Assembly (NCBI GenBank): GCA_049657775.1 | Contig: JBASNZ010000071.1 | Location: 1 to 15,628, forward strand | Length of the DNA stretch: 15,628 bases | Reading direction: 5' to 3' | Origin: JBASNZ01 sp049657775 | GTDB lineage: Bacteria > Actinomycetota > Coriobacteriia > Anaerosomatales > Anaerosomataceae | In this document: piece after piece, positions 1 through 7,779 of the stretch | Layout of the letters: every line of letters starts with the position of its first letter | Position numbering within the stretch: position 1 is the first letter of the stretch | Notes under the pieces: generated by a model | The model's input: only the letters and a program-made list of their open reading frames with translations | Databases searched by the model: none | What the model was told of the DNA's origin: nothing | Translations under genes and position numbers: made by a program

Positions 1-30
1 GTAGCGAAAGCAGCACATACGCAGCATTCG

Positions 31-58
31 GCGGGCGGTCGCAACAGCGGCCGCCCGC
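31..58 (+). terminator. Hairpin terminator of an upstream gene
   Basis: GCGGGCGGTCGC (31-42) pairs with GCGGCCGCCCGC (47-58) in a 12-bp stem with one G-T wobble and a 4-base loop. It is followed by TTCGCGTTT, a weak T-rich tail. It lies about 110 bases ahead of the first complete gene, so it most likely ends transcription of a gene left of the window. The tail is poor, so termination may be partial. Confidence 0.6.
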
Positions 59-169
59 TTCGCGTTTCCGGTGATGCGTCTGGCACCACCCGGTTTGCGG
101 TACGATGCTTGACGGGGCAGCTACCGACACAGGCGCCGGCGGCGCTCCTCGGACAGTTAGGAGACAGCG

Positions 170-979
170 ATGGCTGAAGAAGCGCACTCGCTGGCTGTGC
201 TCATAGACTTCGAGAACCTGGCGCTCGGTTACGAGCGCTCCGGCGGCGGTGGCGGCGGACGGCGCGGCGCTGCCAGGACGACGAACAAGCCTACCGAGGC
301 GTTCGACATCCGGCTGGTGATGGAGCGGCTCGTTGAGAAGGGCAAACTCATCGTCAAGCGCGCATATGCCGATTGGGGACGCTTCTCGCAGTACCGCGAG
401 GTCATGCACGATGCGGGCATCCAGATGATGGAGATCCCGGAGCGAGGGATGACCGGCAAGAACTACGCCGACATCCAGCTCGCCGTCGATGCGCTCGACC
501 TGTGCTACTCAAAAGAGCACATCGACACATTCGTGATCGTGTCGGGTGATTCGGACTTCACGCCGCTCGTGAGCAAGCTCAAGGAGAACGGCAAGTCCGT
601 GATCGGCCTTGGCATGAAGGACTCCACGAGTGACCTGCTCGCCGCCAACTGCGACGAGTTCGTGTACTACGAGGACATCCTGCGCGGACCGGAGGCGCCG
701 GCGGTGCCGGTGGCGGATATCCCCAAGAACAAGCGGCCCGCGATGAACCTGCTCATCGAGAGCGTCCAGGCGCTGCAGCGCGAGAACAAGGACATCATGT
801 ACTCCTCGGCGGTGAAGGACACCATCAAGCGCAAGCAGCCGCAGTTCTCCGAGTCGTCGTACGGCTACCGGTCGTTCTCGGAGCTGCTGCAGGACGCCGA
901 GAAGATGGGCATCGTGACGCTTCGGACCGATCAGCGCTCGGGTACGTGGGTCGTGGTGGGATTCGCGGAGCGTAAGTAG
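170..979 (+). CDS. NYN-domain RNase-like protein with C-terminal OST-HTH/LOTUS domain
   Basis: The 269-aa protein has a PIN-like NYN nuclease fold. LIDFEN near the N-terminus supplies D13 and N16, YADIQLAVDALD supplies D101 and D107, and SGDSDF supplies D127 and D129, the acidic set expected of NYN/LabA/DUF88 proteins. Residues about 190-267 resemble an OST-HTH (LOTUS) RNA-binding winged helix. This NYN plus OST-HTH pairing is known in bacteria and predicts RNA cleavage or processing in the cytoplasm; the substrate is unknown. A glycine/arginine-rich insertion (about residues 20-45, six consecutive glycines) follows the first strand. AGGAG at 159-163, six bases from the ATG, fixes the start. 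A possible -10 (TACGAT) is at 101-106. It is the first gene of a tight plus-strand operon. Confidence 0.9.
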   Translation: MAEEAHSLAVLIDFENLALGYERSGGGGGGRRGAARTTNKPTEAFDIRLVMERLVEKGKLIVKRAYADWGRFSQYREVMHDAGIQMMEIPERGMTGKNYADIQLAVDALDLCYSKEHIDTFVIVSGDSDFTPLVSKLKENGKSVIGLGMKDSTSDLLAANCDEFVYYEDILRGPEAPAVPVADIPKNKRPAMNLLIESVQALQRENKDIMYSSAVKDTIKRKQPQFSESSYGYRSFSELLQDAEKMGIVTLRTDQRSGTWVVVGFAERK

Positions 980-2122
980 GTGCCCGGCACGCCCCAACAG
1001 GCGCCGCCAGGGCCCGGCCTGAGCACGTATCCGCTCTTCTCGCGGTATCCACTGCTACGGGCAGGGCTTACCCGCGTGCCGCTAGGACTGTGGCCGACGC
1101 CGGTGGAGCGCTGCGACGGTCTGGCCGAGCGCCTCGGTGTGGGCCAGCTGTGGGTCAAGCACGAAGACGTGAGCGCCCTGCCGTACGGCGGCAATAAGGT
1201 CCGCAAGCTGGAGTTGCTGCTTGGCGAGGCGCTCATGCAGGGCAGCCGTGAGGTCGTCACGTTCGGCGCCGCCGGATCCAACCACGCGCTCGCCACGGTG
1301 CTTTATGGCCGCCAGATGGGCATGGCCGTCACCACGTTCCTGACCCCTCAGCCGAATGCGCGCTACGTTCGGCGCAACCTGCTTGCGCAGACCGCCGCCG
1401 GCGCAACCGTGAGGTACTTCGAGGACCGCGAGGACGCACTGAACGCGGCTACCGATCACGTACTCGAGCAGCGTGAACTCACTGGCGTCACGCCGTACGT
1501 GATCCCGATGGGCGGATCGAGCCCACTCGGCGTCGCGGGCGTGGTGAACGCCGGGATGGAGCTGGGAGTACAGGTCGCCAGCGGCCGCCTCCCCGTCCCC
1601 GACGTGGTCTACGTGCCGTTCGGGTCCATGGGTACGGCGGTCGGTGTGACACTCGGGCTTGCACTCTCGGACCTGCCCACACGGGTTCGGGCGGTGCGCG
1701 TGGTTCCCGACTCGATCGCCGACAAGGACCGAGCGCGGCAACTGGCCGCGGACACCATGCGCCTGCTCACGGGTATCGACTCCAATGTACCCGGGCACGA
1801 GGGCGCGCCCTTGCACATGGACGTCATCGAGGGCTTCCTGGGCGATGGCTACGGCGCGTTCACCAGGGCGGGGATGGACGCGATACGGCTGGCGCGGTCC
1901 TCGGCCGGGCTTGCCCTGGACGGCACCTACACCGGCAAGACGCTCTCGGCAGTTGCCGCGGCCGATGACCTCAAGGATGCGGTCGTGCTGTACTGGCACA
2001 CGTACAACTCGCGGGACATGGCGCCGCTCACGGCCGGCGCCGACGCCTCGCTGCTTCCGGCGGGCGCGCGGGCGTACCTTGAGAGGGACGTTCAGCCGCT
2101 CGATGTGGGCGCCAAGGAGTGA
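980..2122 (+). CDS. PLP-dependent D-cysteine desulfhydrase / ACC deaminase family enzyme
   Basis: The 380-aa protein belongs to the fold-type II PLP enzymes of the ACC deaminase/D-cysteine desulfhydrase family. GGNKVRKLE carries the PLP-binding lysine, K73, matching K51 of ACC deaminase. AGSNHAL (S100, N101) matches the SNQ motif that contacts substrate, and TYTGK (Y317) matches the active-site tyrosine region. Members make ammonia and a keto acid from D-cysteine (with sulfide) or from ACC; which substrate applies cannot be read safely, and D-cysteine is the more usual bacterial role. The GTG start directly follows the stop of the NYN gene, with GGAG at 967-970. The N-terminus is about 20 residues longer than usual, so an internal start is possible. 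The reading frame is intact. Confidence 0.88.
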   Translation: MPGTPQQAPPGPGLSTYPLFSRYPLLRAGLTRVPLGLWPTPVERCDGLAERLGVGQLWVKHEDVSALPYGGNKVRKLELLLGEALMQGSREVVTFGAAGSNHALATVLYGRQMGMAVTTFLTPQPNARYVRRNLLAQTAAGATVRYFEDREDALNAATDHVLEQRELTGVTPYVIPMGGSSPLGVAGVVNAGMELGVQVASGRLPVPDVVYVPFGSMGTAVGVTLGLALSDLPTRVRAVRVVPDSIADKDRARQLAADTMRLLTGIDSNVPGHEGAPLHMDVIEGFLGDGYGAFTRAGMDAIRLARSSAGLALDGTYTGKTLSAVAAADDLKDAVVLYWHTYNSRDMAPLTAGADASLLPAGARAYLERDVQPLDVGAKE

Positions 2123-2124
2123 GC

Positions 2125-2943
2125 ATGCAGCTGCCGTTTTCCGACGCAGCGCTTGCCGCGCGCCTTGAGGCTGTCTCCGCCAGCGAGAACGAGCGGTTCG
2201 CCGAAGCGGCGACGCGTCTGGACCCGTCCAGTCCCGCAGCATCCACCTGGATAGCCGGCGGGTGCGCGGTGTTCTGCGGTCCGGGCGCGGCACTCAACCA
2301 GGCGACGGGCCTGGGGTTCTCGGGTCCGGTGACCGTGGAAGACATCGACACGCTCGAGGCGTTCTACAACAGCCGCGCCACGGCGACCAAGGTCAACGTG
2401 TGTCCGCTGGCCCACCCGTCGCTCGCCCGCGAGCTTTCGCACCGCGCGTACAGGATCGGCGACTTCGAGAACGTGCTCATCCGGGCGCTTGACCCGGGCG
2501 ATGCTCCGCCCGCGCCCGATCCGGCGATCGATATCCGCGAGGTTGGATCGGAGGACTACGAACTCTGGGGCCACCAGATCGCGCGGGGATTCTCTGCGCC
2601 GAACGAACCCACAGCCGCTGACCTCGATCTGGGGCGCCTCATCGCCCATCAGCACGGGATCGTCCGGTTCCTGGCCTACGTGGACGACACGCCCGCCGGT
2701 ACTGGCGAGCTGGCCATCCGCGACGGACTCGGGTGGCTCTCGGCCGACACGACCATGCCGGCGTTTCGCGGACGCGGTATACAGGCCGCGCTGCAGCGGA
2801 CGCGGCTTATGCGCGCATGGGAGGCCGGCTGCGACTTTGCGGTGACCGAGTCACACCCCGGCTCGGGATCGCAACGTAACATGGAACGTCTCGGATTCCG
2901 CGTGGCGTACACGCGGGTAGACATGGTGCAGAGGGAGGCGTAA
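2125..2943 (+). CDS. GNAT family N-acetyltransferase, two-part
   Basis: The 272-aa protein has a C-terminal GNAT acetyltransferase domain (about residues 130-272). AFRGRGIQAAL is the acetyl-CoA pyrophosphate-binding motif A, and the QRNMERLGFRVAYTR stretch is the motif B region. The N-terminal half is weakly conserved and may be a degenerate second GNAT fold, as in other 250-300 aa members. The acceptor substrate is unknown. I chose ATG 2125 because AAGGAG at 2114-2119 is five bases ahead; the GTG at 2119 lies inside that ribosome site. The gene starts three bases after the upstream stop and ends six bases before the glycosyltransferase start, so the genes are almost certainly cotranscribed. 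Confidence 0.85.
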   Translation: MQLPFSDAALAARLEAVSASENERFAEAATRLDPSSPAASTWIAGGCAVFCGPGAALNQATGLGFSGPVTVEDIDTLEAFYNSRATATKVNVCPLAHPSLARELSHRAYRIGDFENVLIRALDPGDAPPAPDPAIDIREVGSEDYELWGHQIARGFSAPNEPTAADLDLGRLIAHQHGIVRFLAYVDDTPAGTGELAIRDGLGWLSADTTMPAFRGRGIQAALQRTRLMRAWEAGCDFAVTESHPGSGSQRNMERLGFRVAYTRVDMVQREA

Positions 2944-2949
2944 GACCCG

Positions 2950-4263
2950 GTGCGTATCGCTATCATCACCGACTGCTATCTGCCCGAGGTGAACGGGGTT
3001 GTTACAAGCATCGTGACGCACACCCGCATGCTTGCCGATAGAGGACACACGATCCTCATCATCGGCCCCAGATACGGCGCGTACGAAGACGAGCCCTATC
3101 CCGGCATCACCGTCGAGCGGTATCCCAGCGTGAGCTTCGTGTCCAATAAGGCCACCCGCGTGGCCACGCCGTCGATGTTCTCCATGGTCGCCAAGCTGCG
3201 GAAGTTCGGACCGGACGTGGTGCACGTGCACACGCCGCTCTCCATAGGCGTGGTCGGCCTGCTTGCGGCCAAGACGTTGCGGCTACCGACGGTGCAGACG
3301 TACCACACCTACATTCCAGACTTCATGCAGTACGTCGAGCCCGCACGCCTGCTGCGTTTGGACACGCTGCAGGAGCGCATCACCAACTCGATCGTCTTCG
3401 AGCGCGTCATCGGGTCCGGTATCTGGCAGCGGCTGGTGCGCTCCCGAGCGCTCGTGGAGGAGACCGCCGACGAGGTCGTCGACCTGCTGCTGGGGATCTC
3501 GCAGGAGGTGGCGGACGAGCGCCCCGAGCTGACCGAGCGATTCGCATGGCGCTACACGCGCATGATCTACAACCGGTCTGACCTGGTGCTGACCCCCTCG
3601 GCCACCTTGAAGCGCGCGCTCATGAAGCACGGCATCAAGGTGCCCGTGGACCACCTGAGTAACGGTATCGATCTGAGCCTGGTGGCGCGCAAGGAGTCGT
3701 ACGAGCGGACGGGACGCATCATCCACGCCGGGCGGCTTGGCCACGAGAAGAACGTGGGCGTCGTGCTCAAGGCCTTCGCGCGCGTGGCCGAGCACGATTC
3801 CGAAATCACGCTGGACATCCGGGGAGACGGGCCCGCCCGCGAAAGCCTGGAGCGGCTATCGTCCCGGCTCGGCCTTGACGATCGAGTGCGGTTCACGGGG
3901 TTCGTGGAGCGCGCGGTGCTGGCCTCGGAGTATCGCGACTACGATGCATTCGTAACGGCTAGCACGATCGAGACGCAGGGGATCGTGCTGCTCGAAGCGA
4001 TGGCCGCGGGGCTGCCGGTGGTGGGGGTGCGCGCGCTCGCCATTCCCGAGATCGTACGGACCGGGCACAACGGCATCGTCGTCGCCCCCGGTGATGTGCA
4101 ATCCTTTGCGGGCGCCATCGTTCGGCTGATCGAGGATCAGTCGCTGCGCGAGCGGTTTGGCCGGGAGTGCGTCAAAGACGTGCAGCCGCATTCTGCCGAT
4201 CGTGTCGTGACCGAACTTGAGGGGCTGTACCGGCAGACGATCGCCAGCGCCGACTGCGAATAG
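2950..4263 (+). CDS. GT4-family glycosyltransferase (diacylglycerol/phosphoinositide glycosyltransferase-like)
   Basis: The 437-aa retaining glycosyltransferase of the GT-B fold starts with a GTG preceded by GGGAGG at 2933-2938. The acceptor-side domain has PEVNGVV near residues 12-18, VHVHTPLSIG at 91-100 and YHTYIPDFM at 118-125. The nucleotide-sugar domain has HAGRLGHEKNVG at 259-270, RGDGP at 291-295 and the EX7E motif with E341 and E349, then a PEIV-type loop. The overall pattern resembles bacterial 1,2-diacylglycerol 3-glucosyltransferases and PimB-type mannosyltransferases, so a membrane glycolipid product is likely but unproven. A charged helical stretch at about residues 131-207, between the two domains, is longer than in typical relatives. 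It is the last gene of the operon and converges with the ferredoxin gene. Confidence 0.88.
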   Translation: MRIAIITDCYLPEVNGVVTSIVTHTRMLADRGHTILIIGPRYGAYEDEPYPGITVERYPSVSFVSNKATRVATPSMFSMVAKLRKFGPDVVHVHTPLSIGVVGLLAAKTLRLPTVQTYHTYIPDFMQYVEPARLLRLDTLQERITNSIVFERVIGSGIWQRLVRSRALVEETADEVVDLLLGISQEVADERPELTERFAWRYTRMIYNRSDLVLTPSATLKRALMKHGIKVPVDHLSNGIDLSLVARKESYERTGRIIHAGRLGHEKNVGVVLKAFARVAEHDSEITLDIRGDGPARESLERLSSRLGLDDRVRFTGFVERAVLASEYRDYDAFVTASTIETQGIVLLEAMAAGLPVVGVRALAIPEIVRTGHNGIVVAPGDVQSFAGAIVRLIEDQSLRERFGRECVKDVQPHSADRVVTELEGLYRQTIASADCE

Positions 4264-4351
4264 GACCTTCGCGCGGTCGGTTGCGCGTAGCCGGGGCCAG
4301 AGGCGCCGGGCAGGAATCCAGGTGCGAGCGGTCGGCGACCCTCGGTGGCGG

Positions 4352-4546
4352 CTACGCACCCACGACGCTGATCGCGCTTACGGGGCACAGCTCAACGCAA
4401 TCCTGGATGTCGCCGTACAGCTCGTGCGGAGGCTCCTCCGTAAGCACGTACGCGATACCGTCGTCGGCAAGGCGGAATACGTCGGGGCACGCGTCCTCGC
4501 ACAATCCGCATCCGATGCACAGGTCGCGATCCACTACGGGTTTCAT
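4352..4546 (-). CDS. Single-cluster [4Fe-4S] ferredoxin
   Basis: The 64-aa ferredoxin has a CIGCGLCEDACP motif (C10, C13, C16, C20) and a distal CVELCP (C50, C54). C10, C13, C16 and C54 should bind one [4Fe-4S] cluster. C20 and C50 sit where monocluster ferredoxins such as those of Thermotoga and Desulfovibrio form a disulfide. The acidic composition is usual for a soluble low-potential electron carrier. GAGGAG lies seven bases before the ATG. The gene is downstream of a minus-strand acetyltransferase gene, 92 bases away, and may share its transcript. Its redox partner is not in the window. An 88-base gap separates it from the convergent glycosyltransferase gene; I see no strong terminator there. 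Confidence 0.93.
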   Translation of the reverse strand: MKPVVDRDLCIGCGLCEDACPDVFRLADDGIAYVLTEEPPHELYGDIQDCVELCPVSAISVVGA

Positions 4547-4638
4547 GAGGCATCTCCTCGGGCCGGGAAGGTATCGCTCACGCAGGAGTTATTGCCCGAC
4601 CGCCCAGGCGTGAAACCGCTGGATGAGCACGGTCCGCC

Positions 4639-5139
4639 CTATGAGATCGGCACCAGCAGTTCGTACATCGCGACGTCGAGCCAGCGGTCGAACTTGCGTC
4701 CGACCTCGTGCATCACGCCGATGGAGGCGAATCCGAGACTCTCTGTGAGTGCGATCGAGGCGGTGTTCTCGGTGCAGATGCGGCCGAGGATATAGTGCAC
4801 GCCTATCGCCGGGGCCAGCTCGAGCAGGCGCTCCGCGAGTGCGCGCCCGATGCCGCGCCGATGGTACGCCGGGTCGATATAGACCGACATCTCGACCGTA
4901 GAGGCGTACGAGCAGCGATCGGACCAGGATGAGAACGAGCCCCATCCGGCAACGGCGCCGTCGATCTCGGCCACGATCACCGGATGCTGTGGCCGGAGCG
5001 CGTGGTGCGCCAGCCATGCCTCGCGATCCGCGGGCGTCTTGGGTTCGGTGTCGAAGGTGGCCGTGGTGTTGAGGACCGCATGGTTGTAGATGGCAGCGAT
5101 GGCTGCGGCGTCATGAATGGTAGCAGGGAGGATATGCAC
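4639..5139 (-). CDS. GNAT N-acetyltransferase, phosphinothricin/L-amino-acid acetyltransferase type
   Basis: The 166-aa protein is a complete single-domain GNAT enzyme. It has the TVEMSVYIDP strand, the HRRGIGRAL acetyl-CoA loop (residues 93-101), NTASIALTESLGF, and the C-terminal VGRKFDRWLDV signature (about 147-156) shared by phosphinothricin and methionine sulfoximine acetyltransferases (Pat/Bar, MnaT/YncA). Relatives acetylate amino-acid analogues, but the natural substrate is often unclear. The start is GTG at 5139, supported by AGGGAG at 5145-5150 with five bases between. The frame stays open upstream to 5250 but that part lacks family similarity. The gene diverges from the synthase-hydratase operon and reads towards the ferredoxin gene. 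Confidence 0.88.
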   Translation of the reverse strand: MHILPATIHDAAAIAAIYNHAVLNTTATFDTEPKTPADREAWLAHHALRPQHPVIVAEIDGAVAGWGSFSSWSDRCSYASTVEMSVYIDPAYHRRGIGRALAERLLELAPAIGVHYILGRICTENTASIALTESLGFASIGVMHEVGRKFDRWLDVAMYELLVPIS

Positions 5140-5191
5140 TTTTGCTCCCTTACGGGTATCGTGGCCGGACACGTAGGTACGCGCGAAGCCG

Positions 5192-5221
5192 TTGTGCGCA
5201 TTATCGGCCTTAGCGTACACT
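5192..5221 (+). promoter_or_regulatory. Possible sigma-70-type promoter of the synthase-hydratase operon
   Basis: TTGTGC (5192-5197) and TACACT (5216-5221) are separated by 18 bases in the divergent region between the GNAT gene and the TTG-started synthase gene. Both hexamers are imperfect. Two dyads lie downstream in the leader: CGGCAC-aca-GTGCCG (5243-5257) and CGCAGCCGC-a-GCGGCTGCG (5286-5304), the latter just ahead of the ribosome site. They could be operator or RNA elements. Confidence 0.3.
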
Positions 5222-5323
5222 AGCGTTTCCGCAAACGGAGACCGGCACACAGTGCCGACGGATACGCATTTTCTGGGGACGATTGCGCAGCCGCAGCGGC
5301 TGCGTGCTTGAGGAGGTATCGCA

Positions 5324-6505
5324 TTGGATCACACCATGCCCAAGAACTTTCCCGTTGAAAGCACGCTCGGACTGCATAAGGTGTTCATCGATGACACCAC
5401 GCTTCGTGACGGCGAGCAGACTGCCGGCGTCGTTTTCGCCAACAAGGAGAAGATCCGCATAGCCAAGCTGCTCGACGAGATCGGTGTCGACCAGATCGAG
5501 GCCGGTATCCCGGCGATGGGTGGCGACGAGCGTGACGTGATCGAGGAGATCGCGCACCTGGGCCTTCGCTCCTCGGTGCTGGGCTGGAACCGGGCGAACA
5601 AGGTGGACATCAAGACGTCGCTCGACTGCGGCGTGGATGCTGTCGCCATCTCGCTTGCGACCTCCGATGTCCACATCCAGACGAAGCTCATGAAGGACCG
5701 AGACTGGGTCCTCAATACCATCCGCGACAGCGTCGCGTTCGCCAAGTCCGAGCGACCTGAGGTGTACGTCTCGGTCAACGCCGAGGACGCGTCGCGCACC
5801 GAGATCGGCTTCCTCATCGAGTATGCCAAGGCTGCCAAAGAAGAGGGCGCCGACCGCATCCGCTTCTGCGACACCATCGGGCTCATGGAGCCGTTCCGCG
5901 CCTACGAGGTGGTTCGCCACCTGCGCGAGGAGAGCGGGCTTGATGTCGAGATGCACACGCACAACGACTTCGGCATGGCGGTCGCCAACGCCATCGCCGG
6001 CATCCACGCAGGCGCCACCTGGGTGAACGTCACCGTCGGTGGCCTGGGCGAGCGCGCGGGTAACGCGGCGCTCGAAGAGGTCGCCATGGCGCTCAAGTAC
6101 ATCGAGGGCCTGGACCTTGAGATGGATACCACGCGCTTCCGCGAGGTGGGCGAGTACGTGATGACGGCCGCCGGCCGTCAGATTCCGGTGTGGAAGTCGG
6201 TCATCGGCACCAACATGTTCGCGCACGAGAGCGGTATCCACGCCGATGGCGTCATCAAGAACCCCAAGACCTACGAGGTCTTCCCTCCGGACGAGGTCGG
6301 CCTTGAGCGCCAGATCGTCATCGGAAAGCACTCCGGTTCGCGCTCGCTCGAGCTCAAGTTCCATGAGTACGGGATCGAGGTCAGCCGCGAAGAGGCGGCC
6401 GAGTTGCTGCCCCGCGTGCGGACGATGGCCATCGAGCTCAAGCGCGTACTCTTCGACAAGGAACTCATCTACATCTATAACGACTGGAAGGCCGAGAAGA
6501 AGTGA
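5324..6505 (+). CDS. NifV-like homocitrate synthase or Re-citrate synthase
   Basis: The 393-aa protein belongs to the DRE-TIM metallolyase family and condenses acetyl-CoA with a 2-keto acid. DTTLRDGEQTAG supplies R28, D29 and E31; HTHND (H211, H213) binds the divalent metal; GGLGERAGNAAL and HESGIHADG follow. The motif order matches NifV rather than LeuA, and the C-terminal leucine-feedback domain of isopropylmalate synthase is absent. NifV-like proteins include homocitrate synthases (nitrogenase cofactor, lysine) and Re-citrate synthases of anaerobes such as Clostridium kluyveri; sequence alone does not separate them. The start is TTG 5324: AGGAGG at 5311-5316 is seven bases before it, while the ATG at 5336 is 19 bases away. 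It overlaps the next gene by four bases. Confidence 0.85.
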   Translation: MDHTMPKNFPVESTLGLHKVFIDDTTLRDGEQTAGVVFANKEKIRIAKLLDEIGVDQIEAGIPAMGGDERDVIEEIAHLGLRSSVLGWNRANKVDIKTSLDCGVDAVAISLATSDVHIQTKLMKDRDWVLNTIRDSVAFAKSERPEVYVSVNAEDASRTEIGFLIEYAKAAKEEGADRIRFCDTIGLMEPFRAYEVVRHLREESGLDVEMHTHNDFGMAVANAIAGIHAGATWVNVTVGGLGERAGNAALEEVAMALKYIEGLDLEMDTTRFREVGEYVMTAAGRQIPVWKSVIGTNMFAHESGIHADGVIKNPKTYEVFPPDEVGLERQIVIGKHSGSRSLELKFHEYGIEVSREEAAELLPRVRTMAIELKRVLFDKELIYIYNDWKAEKK

Positions 6506-7779
6506 CGACAGGCAAGACGATCGCGGAAAAGATCTTCTCGGCACATTCCGGAACCGACGCCTGCGCGGGCGACATCGTCGTCGCGGACGTAGACTTTGTG
6601 ATGGGCCAGGACGGCACGAGCCCACTTGCGATCAAGGCGCTTGCGAACATGGGCGTCGAGCAGGTCTTTGACCCCACAAAGGTCGCCGTCGTCATGGACC
6701 ACAGCTCGCCGAGCCCGATCGAGGGCGTGAGCGCGCTCCACACGATCATGCGTGACTTCGGCAGGCGCACCGGCGCCAAGGTCTACGACATCGGCGAGGG
6801 CGTGTGTCACCAGCTCATCCCCGAGAACGGCCACGTTGTGCCGGGCGACCTGATGGTCGGCTGCGACTCCCACACGTGCACGTACGGTGCGGTCAACGTG
6901 TTCTCCACCGGCGTGGGCTCTACCGACGGCGCCGCGGCGATGGCCGCCGGCAAGCTGTGGTTCAAAGTGCCCGAGACCATCAAGGTCACCTACACCGGCG
7001 CGCTCAAGCCCGGCGTGTACTCCAAGGACATGATCCTGTACCTGGCAGGTATGCTCGGCGCGGACGGCGCCACCTACCAAGCGCTCGAGTTCCACGGCCC
7101 GGTCATCGACGCGCTCTCGGTCGAGGCCCGCATGACGATCTCCAACATGGCGATCGAGCTCGGCGCCAAGGCGGGTCTTATGAAGGCCGACGCCAAGACG
7201 CTTGCGTGGTACGAGGGCCGAGGAGAGCGCGCGCCCAAGCCGGTCGAGCCGGACGCGGACGCGACGTACGTGCGCGAGATCGTGATCGACGGGGGTGAGA
7301 TCACCCCGCAGATCGCCAAGCCGCACGCCGTCGACAACGTGAGTCTGATCGCGGACCTCATCGGCACGCCGATCGCGCAGGGCGTGCTTGGCACGTGCAC
7401 CAACGGCCGACTGGAGGACCTGGGTATCGCCGCAGGCATCCTCAAGGGGCGCCACGTTCACCCCGACGTGCGCTTCATCGTGGCGCCGGCGAGCCGCCGC
7501 ATCTACCTGGACGCCATCGCGGCGGGCTACATCCAGACGCTCGTTGAAGCCGGCGCCGCGGTCGTTACCCCCGGATGCGGGCCGTGCGTGGGCACCCACA
7601 ACGGCGTTCCGTCCGACGGCGAGAGCGTGATCTCGACCGCCAACCGCAACTTCAAGGGCCGGATGGGCAACTCCAATGCGTTCATCTACCTGGGCAGCCC
7701 GGCGACTGTGGCCGCCTCGGTCATCGAAGGTGCGATCACCGATCCGCGCACGTACTTCGAGGGAGGGGAACTGACATGA
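6502..7779 (+). CDS. Aconitase-superfamily hydratase large subunit (LeuC/HacA type)
   Basis: The 425-aa large subunit of a two-subunit [4Fe-4S] hydro-lyase has the length of archaeal-type LeuC/homoaconitase. The cluster cysteines are visible: C299 in GTCTNGR, and C359 and C362 in PGCGPCVG. GCDSHTCTYGA (120-130) is the conserved substrate/cluster region. The family isomerises isopropylmalate, homocitrate, citramalate or citrate. Coupling to a NifV-like synthase, with no leuA or leuB here, points to homocitrate or citrate as the substrate. The GTG start overlaps the synthase stop in a GTGA quartet, and the stop overlaps the small-subunit ATG as ATGA, so expression is translationally coupled. 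A leucine-pathway role remains possible, since annotation of this family by homology is unreliable. Confidence 0.88.
   Translation: MTTGKTIAEKIFSAHSGTDACAGDIVVADVDFVMGQDGTSPLAIKALANMGVEQVFDPTKVAVVMDHSSPSPIEGVSALHTIMRDFGRRTGAKVYDIGEGVCHQLIPENGHVVPGDLMVGCDSHTCTYGAVNVFSTGVGSTDGAAAMAAGKLWFKVPETIKVTYTGALKPGVYSKDMILYLAGMLGADGATYQALEFHGPVIDALSVEARMTISNMAIELGAKAGLMKADAKTLAWYEGRGERAPKPVEPDADATYVREIVIDGGEITPQIAKPHAVDNVSLIADLIGTPIAQGVLGTCTNGRLEDLGIAAGILKGRHVHPDVRFIVAPASRRIYLDAIAAGYIQTLVEAGAAVVTPGCGPCVGTHNGVPSDGESVISTANRNFKGRMGNSNAFIYLGSPATVAASVIEGAITDPRTYFEGGELT

Noticed and set aside
4264..4351. Terminator between the glycosyltransferase and ferredoxin genes
   Set aside because: Only short imperfect GC dyads are present with no T-run on either strand.
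5210..6625. 471-aa minus-strand open frame opposite the NifV-like gene
   Set aside because: It is the antisense shadow of a strongly conserved enzyme in GC-rich DNA; it has no family motifs. The same holds for long antisense frames at 1082-2293, 6475-7599 and 8718-10061.
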